A stretch of DNA of 9,753 nt from CAZJNX01 sp964547415. Its GTDB lineage: Bacteria; Pseudomonadota; Alphaproteobacteria; Rhizobiales; Amorphaceae. The notes below the pieces were generated by a model, which was given only the letters and a program-made list of their open reading frames with translations, made no database searches and had not been told where the DNA came from. The DNA is taken from positions 1-9,753 of the forward strand of contig CAZJNX010000183.1 of NCBI GenBank assembly GCA_964547415.1, given 5' to 3'. Numbering within the stretch: position 1 is the stretch's first letter; the number at the start of each line of letters is the position of its first letter. Of this stretch, positions 7,033-9,753 are shown piece after piece. Made by a program: the position numbers and the translations under genes.

Positions 7033-7201
7033 CCGGGAAAGCCCGTCCTCGTCCCGCTGCCGGCCCGGCCGGCGAGGAATACCGCTCGACGGGCTCTAGG
7101 CCGAAAGGCGCGGCACATGCAACACGCGGTGCCGAAGGGCTGAACCGCGCGCGCGCCCGTCCCGTACATGTGCGCGGGGCAACGAGAACGGGAGGGGTCC
7201 C
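7033..7201. other. Divergent promoter region between obgE and the DUF3833 lipoprotein gene
   Basis: These 169 nt must supply the start signals of both flanking genes if each is the head of its unit. Candidates are poor. Toward obgE, TTGCAT is followed after 18 nt by TAGAGC on the minus strand. Toward the lipoprotein gene, CTGAAC (7140-7145) is followed after 19 nt by TACATG (7165-7170), spanning an alternating CG run (7146-7156). Neither is strong enough to annotate as a promoter. A CGGG/CCCG mini-hairpin sits directly before the obgE ATG. Confidence 0.3.
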
Positions 7202-7753
7202 ATGCTGCCGGGACGACGGACGGCGCTCGCACTCCTGGCGACGGGAGCGCTCGCGGGCGTGCTTGCGGCGTGCGCGCGCCCGCCCGCGGCGAACCCGCCG
7301 GCCGGGGTGCGGCCGGTTGTGCTCGAGCGGGACTTCGCGGGCACGCTGACGGGCACCGGGCGCTTCGAGAGCGGCATCGCGGGCGTCGACCGCGGCTTCC
7401 GCATCACCACCCACGGCCGGTGGGACGGAACGGTGCTGACCCTGCGCGAGGAGTTCCTGTTCGACGACGGCGAGCGGGACGTGAAGACCTGGCGCTTCCG
7501 CAAGGTGGCGGAGGGGCGCTACGTCGGCACCCGCGAGGACGTGATCGGCACGGCCGACGTCGTGGCGGAGAACGGGGTCGTGCGCCTCGAGTACGTGGCC
7601 GAGCTTGCGGGCGCGGACGGGGGCGGCGGCACGCGCGTGCGCTTCCGGGACGTCATCTACCGGTCGGGGCCGGGCACGATCCTCAACCGCGCGGTGGTGA
7701 GCCGCTTCGGCTTGCCGGTGGGAACGGTGGAGGTGTCCTTCCGGCGCCCGTGA
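7202..7753 (+). CDS. DUF3833-type outer-membrane lipoprotein, function unknown
   Basis: A 183-residue lipoprotein. Residues 1-24 form a lipoprotein signal: basic GRR, a hydrophobic core and lipobox LAAC with Cys24. The next residue is Ala, not Asp, so sorting to the outer membrane is expected. The rest resembles DUF3833: a DF.GTLTGTGRFE start (44-56), RGFRITTHGRWDGTVLTLREE (64-84), FDDGERDVKTWRF (87-99), GRYVGTREDVIGTADV (105-120) and the ending INRAVVSRFGLPVGTVEVSF type seen at 160-180. The repeated beta-rich pattern suggests a lipocalin-like small barrel; that is inference. The role of the family is not known to me. The start is clear: ATG with GGAGGGG five nt upstream. It is a lone plus-strand gene, divergent from obgE and convergent with the deacetylase gene. 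Confidence 0.85.
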   Translation: MLPGRRTALALLATGALAGVLAACARPPAANPPAGVRPVVLERDFAGTLTGTGRFESGIAGVDRGFRITTHGRWDGTVLTLREEFLFDDGERDVKTWRFRKVAEGRYVGTREDVIGTADVVAENGVVRLEYVAELAGADGGGGTRVRFRDVIYRSGPGTILNRAVVSRFGLPVGTVEVSFRRP

Positions 7754-7790
7754 CGGCGCTCGCCCGGAAAGGGGCGACGGACGAGGGCCC

Positions 7791-7820
7791 GCCGCCGGGC
7801 GAGGGCCTCTCGCCGGCGGC
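7791..7820. terminator. Strong GC-rich hairpin in the convergent spacer, possible two-way terminator
   Basis: GCCGCCGGGCGAG (7791-7803) pairs with CTCGCCGGCGGC (7809-7820) around a 5-nt loop, giving 12 base pairs with a single bulged G. It lies 37 nt past the lipoprotein stop and 57 nt before the 3' end of the oppositely transcribed deacetylase gene, where a shared terminator is expected. There is no T-tract on either side, so it may need Rho or simply block read-through. Confidence 0.5.
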
Positions 7821-7877
7821 CCGGTGGGACGGGGCCGGGGAGGGGAGGGCGGTGCCGCCGGGCGGACGGGGGCCGGG

Positions 7878-8759
7878 TCAGCCCGGAAACGGGTTCCGCT
7901 TCACGAAGTCGTCGGCCATCTCCTCCATGGTGACGAAGCGCACGCCCGGCTGGTTCATCATGTAGGCGATCAGCCGCTCCAGCATCATCAGGACCTGCGG
8001 CCGGCCCGACACGTCCGGGTGGATCGTCATGGCGAAGACCGCGTGGTCGTGCTCCCGGTAGACCCAGTCGAACGCGTCCCGCCACAGGCTCTCCATGTCG
8101 CGCGGATTGACGTAGCCGTGGCTGTTGGGGAAGGCCTTGACGAACATCATCGGCGGCAGGTCGTCGAGGTGCCAGCTCGCCGGGATCTCCACAAGCTTCG
8201 TCAGCTCGCCCCGGGTGAAGGGCTTCATCCACGTCTCGGCGGGCTGGGAATAGTCGATCTTGGTCCAGCCGTCGTTCACCCGCACATAGTAGCATTCGTG
8301 GTCGCGGTGCATCAGGCTATGGTCGTACTTGATGCCCTTGTCGAGAAGGATCTTGACCGAGTTCTCCGAGACCTCCCACCACGGTGCGACGTAGCCGACC
8401 GGCCTCTTGCCGCAAATCTTCTCGATCACCTCGATCGACTTGTCGAAGACGGCTTCCTCCTGCTCGTAGGTGAGGGCGAGCGGGTTCTCGTGGCTGTAGC
8501 CGTGGAGGCCGATCTCGTGGCCGGCCGCGGCCACCGCCTCGCACTCGGCCGGGAAGCTCTCCACCGTGTGGCCCGGGATGAAGAAGGACTGGCGAATGCC
8601 GAAGCGGGAGAAAAGCTTCGCGATCCGCGGGATGCCGAGCTCGCCCGCGAACACGCCGCGGGAGATGTCGCCCGGGCTGTCCTCGCCGCCGTAGGAGCCG
8701 AGCCAGCCCGCCACCGCGTCGCAGTGGACCGAAAACCCGCACAGGATGTCCTTGGCCAT
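7878..8759 (-). CDS. CE4 polysaccharide deacetylase-family amidase, Helicobacter PgdA-like
   Basis: This is a metal-dependent NodB-type hydrolase of 293 residues that would remove acyl groups from amides. There is no signal peptide, so it should be cytoplasmic. The candidate metal site is Asp14 (in FSVHCDAVAG), His86 and His90 (HGYSHEN). From memory, these are the same positions as the metal ligands of H. pylori PgdA (HP0310), also 293 residues. Other landmarks are FFIPGHT (59-65), GYVAPWWE (122-129, where classical CE4 proteins have an Arg), DHSLMHRD (146-153), SWHLDD (195-200) and IHPDVSGRP (246-254). The start is certain: GGAGGAGGG ends 5 nt before the ATG. The divergent neighbour is an amino-acid-type ABC binding protein, which argues for a small imported amide or ureide substrate (the family also contains allantoinase PuuE) rather than peptidoglycan. 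Fold is confident; substrate unknown. Confidence 0.9.
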   Translation of the reverse strand: MAKDILCGFSVHCDAVAGWLGSYGGEDSPGDISRGVFAGELGIPRIAKLFSRFGIRQSFFIPGHTVESFPAECEAVAAAGHEIGLHGYSHENPLALTYEQEEAVFDKSIEVIEKICGKRPVGYVAPWWEVSENSVKILLDKGIKYDHSLMHRDHECYYVRVNDGWTKIDYSQPAETWMKPFTRGELTKLVEIPASWHLDDLPPMMFVKAFPNSHGYVNPRDMESLWRDAFDWVYREHDHAVFAMTIHPDVSGRPQVLMMLERLIAYMMNQPGVRFVTMEEMADDFVKRNPFPG

Positions 8760-8808
8760 GGGATCCCTCCTCCGGCTCGCCGTCGCCCGCGCCCCTCGCG
8801 CGGGTCCC

Positions 8809-8839
8809 GTTCTTCCGCCCCGCCGCCGCCACCTGTCAA
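8809..8839 (-). promoter_or_regulatory. Possible promoter of the deacetylase gene
   Basis: On the minus strand an exact TTGACA (-35, 8834-8839) is followed after 19 nt by AAGAAC (8809-8814, three of six to the -10 consensus). The predicted leader is about 40 nt with a strong GGAGGAGGG ribosome site. The -35 is convincing; the -10 and the long spacing are weak, though alphaproteobacterial -10 boxes are often degenerate. Confidence 0.4.
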
Positions 8840-9090
8840 GCAGCCCGCCCCGCCGCCGCGAGGACGGGCAGGTGCCGCGATTTGCGGCAGCGCCGCGCCT
8901 GCGGAAGAGGCAGGCCATCACCCGTTCGCCGGCGCGTCACGGTGCGCCCCCGTCCGGCCACGGCGCCGCCGCCGACGCGAATGGCCCGGAGCTTGCATGG
9001 TTCGCCGCGGCAGCGCCGGCGACGCCCCGACCGGGGCGGCTGGAGCGCGATCCGCGCCGCCGGCCCGTGGCCAGACCCGACGAAACGAAC

Positions 9091-9117
9091 GCCCCCGTTG
9101 ACAATCACGGTGGGGGC
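9091..9117 (+). promoter_or_regulatory. Exact TTGACA box inside an inverted repeat, upstream of the ABC binding-protein gene
   Basis: TTGACA at 9098-9103 points toward the binding-protein gene. It lies in the centre of a GCCCCC (9091-9096) / GGGGGC (9112-9117) dyad. At 16-18 nt spacing I see no recognisable -10 (the sequence there is near GACGACAG), and the start of transcription would fall very near the GTG. It may be a -35 box covered by an operator, or the dyad may be a leader hairpin. Confidence 0.35.
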
Positions 9118-9125
9118 CAGACGAC

Positions 9126-9132
9126 AGAGGGA
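9126..9132 (+). promoter_or_regulatory. Ribosome binding site that fixes the GTG start of the binding protein
   Basis: AGAGGGA lies 8 nt before GTG 9141. No in-frame ATG exists near the beginning of the signal peptide, so this site is the main support for the non-ATG start. Confidence 0.6.
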
Positions 9133-9140
9133 CGACCAAC

Positions 9141-9753
9141 GTGACCACCCTGCGCCGCACGACGGCCATTCTCACCGCACCGCTCGCCCTTGCGATCACC
9201 GCGGGCGCCGCCGCCGCCCAGGAGGCCGAGCCCTGCATCGGCGCCTCCTGGGAGCTCACCGGCGCGCTCGCCCACACGGGCCTGCAGATCCGCTACGGCG
9301 TCGAGACCGCCCTCGAGGAGATCAACGCCGCGGGCGGCATCCTCGGCGAACAGGTCGAGCTGCGCGCCTACGACGACCAGGGCGAGCCCGCCCGCGCCGT
9401 CGACAACGCGCTTCGGATCGGCGAGCAGGACAACTGCGTCGTCATGCTCGGCGGCTTCCGCACGCCGAACGCCATCGCGCTGCGCGAGCCGCTGCGCGAG
9501 ATGGGCCTGCCCTGGGTCGGCGTGATCTCCGCGGGCACCCGTGTCATCGAGCACGAGGACGGCGAGAACGAGTGGCAGTTCCGCGTGTCCATGAAGGACC
9601 GCTGGGTGGCGCCCTTCCTCGTGGAGAACGCCCTCGCCCGCGCCCCGTCCGGCAAGATCGGCCTCCTCTACGAGGCGACCGGCTGGGGCCAGGGCGCGGT
9701 GCCGGACGTGCGCGCCGCCGCCGAGGCCGCGGGCATCGAGCTCGTCGGCGAGG
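9141..9753 (+). CDS. ABC transporter periplasmic substrate-binding protein (branched-chain amino acid type), 3' end outside the window
   Basis: The first 204 codons of a type I periplasmic binding protein of the Leu/Ile/Val (Peripla_BP_6) group. These proteins capture a small molecule and hand it to a LivHMGF-type importer. Residues 1-26 form a signal peptide (LRRTT, hydrophobic core, AAAAQ cleavage region). Typical lobe-I features follow: IGASWELTGALAHTGLQ (33-49), RYGVETALEEINAAGGILG (51-69), VELRAYDDQGEPARAVDNA (72-90), a VVMLGGFRTPNAIALR loop (100-115) and the crossover KIGLLYEATGWGQGAVPDV (172-190). Cys32 and Cys99 could form a disulfide. The start is GTG with a ribosome site at 9126-9132; reading from it gives a complete signal peptide. 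Ligand cannot be read from this part. Permease and ATPase genes would be expected downstream, outside the window. It is divergent from the deacetylase-like gene, which may act on the imported compound. Confidence 0.92.
   Translation, partial: MTTLRRTTAILTAPLALAITAGAAAAQEAEPCIGASWELTGALAHTGLQIRYGVETALEEINAAGGILGEQVELRAYDDQGEPARAVDNALRIGEQDNCVVMLGGFRTPNAIALREPLREMGLPWVGVISAGTRVIEHEDGENEWQFRVSMKDRWVAPFLVENALARAPSGKIGLLYEATGWGQGAVPDVRAAAEAAGIELVGE

Larger units (their letters stand above)
8760..9140. other. Divergent intergenic region with no supported gene
   Basis: This 381-nt spacer separates the deacetylase and binding-protein starts. It holds a candidate promoter for each and several small inverted repeats: TGCCGC/GCGGCA (8873-8889), GCCTGC/GCAGGC (8897-8915), CGCCCC/GGGGCG (9023-9038) and GCCCCC/GGGGGC (9091-9117). 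Six-base stems are not rare at this GC content. Open frames across it encode Arg/Pro/Ala-rich sequence without protein character and are rejected. No RNA gene was recognised. Confidence 0.5.

Noticed and set aside
7036..7047. CGGG/CCCG mini-hairpin before the obgE ATG as an RNA switch
   Set aside because: A four-base stem is too small to support a regulatory claim, and no alternative structure is evident.
7146..7156. Alternating CG run that might form Z-DNA
   Set aside because: Only 11 nt in a very GC-rich genome; no supporting context.
7824..9101. A 425-codon plus-strand frame antisense to the deacetylase
   Set aside because: It mirrors the deacetylase gene, which has a strong ribosome site and clear CE4 motifs; the frame's own sequence is His/Arg/Val-rich shadow.
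8836..9108. A 90-codon minus-strand frame in the divergent spacer
   Set aside because: Very Arg-rich, no ribosome site noticed, no protein-like pattern, and it covers the putative regulatory elements.

Overview
This window is chromosomal DNA from a very GC-rich bacterium (by eye above 70% GC, not counted). Gene order and protein character point to an alphaproteobacterium, probably Hyphomicrobiales, Rhodobacterales or a relative. The run obgE-proB-proA-nadD-rsfS-rlmH-envC-ctpA, read on the minus strand, is a conserved alphaproteobacterial block. No mobile element, CRISPR array, tRNA or rRNA was seen, and composition looks uniform throughout.

Region A (1-7032, all minus strand, described in transcription order). 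The tightly overlapped obgE-proB-proA-nadD set shares stop and start bases at all three junctions (GTGA, GTGA, ATGA). It encodes a ribosome-assembly GTPase, the first two enzymes of proline synthesis, and nicotinate mononucleotide adenylyltransferase. After a 177-nt spacer with a hairpin and a possible promoter come rsfS (ribosome silencing factor) and rlmH (23S rRNA pseudouridine-1915 methyltransferase). After a further gap of about 240 nt come envC (periplasmic coiled coil plus degenerate LytM domain) and the first 100 residues of ctpA (S41 carboxyl-terminal processing protease), which runs off the left edge. The theme is ribosome maturation, NAD and proline supply, and control of cell-wall hydrolysis.

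Region B (7033-7877). A divergent spacer separates obgE from a plus-strand gene for a small DUF3833-type lipoprotein of unknown function. It is followed by a strong GC-rich hairpin in the convergent spacer.

Region C (7878-9753). A cytoplasmic CE4-type polysaccharide deacetylase of the Helicobacter PgdA-like group (minus) is divergent from a periplasmic branched-chain-amino-acid-type ABC substrate-binding protein (plus, cut by the right edge). They share a 381-nt spacer that holds one exact TTGACA hexamer pointing at each gene. The pairing suggests uptake plus hydrolysis of a small amide-type compound rather than cell-wall modification, but that is inference.

Most of the window is well-known housekeeping. 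The least described parts are the DUF3833 lipoprotein and the deacetylase/binding-protein pair. I found no convincing wholly new system.
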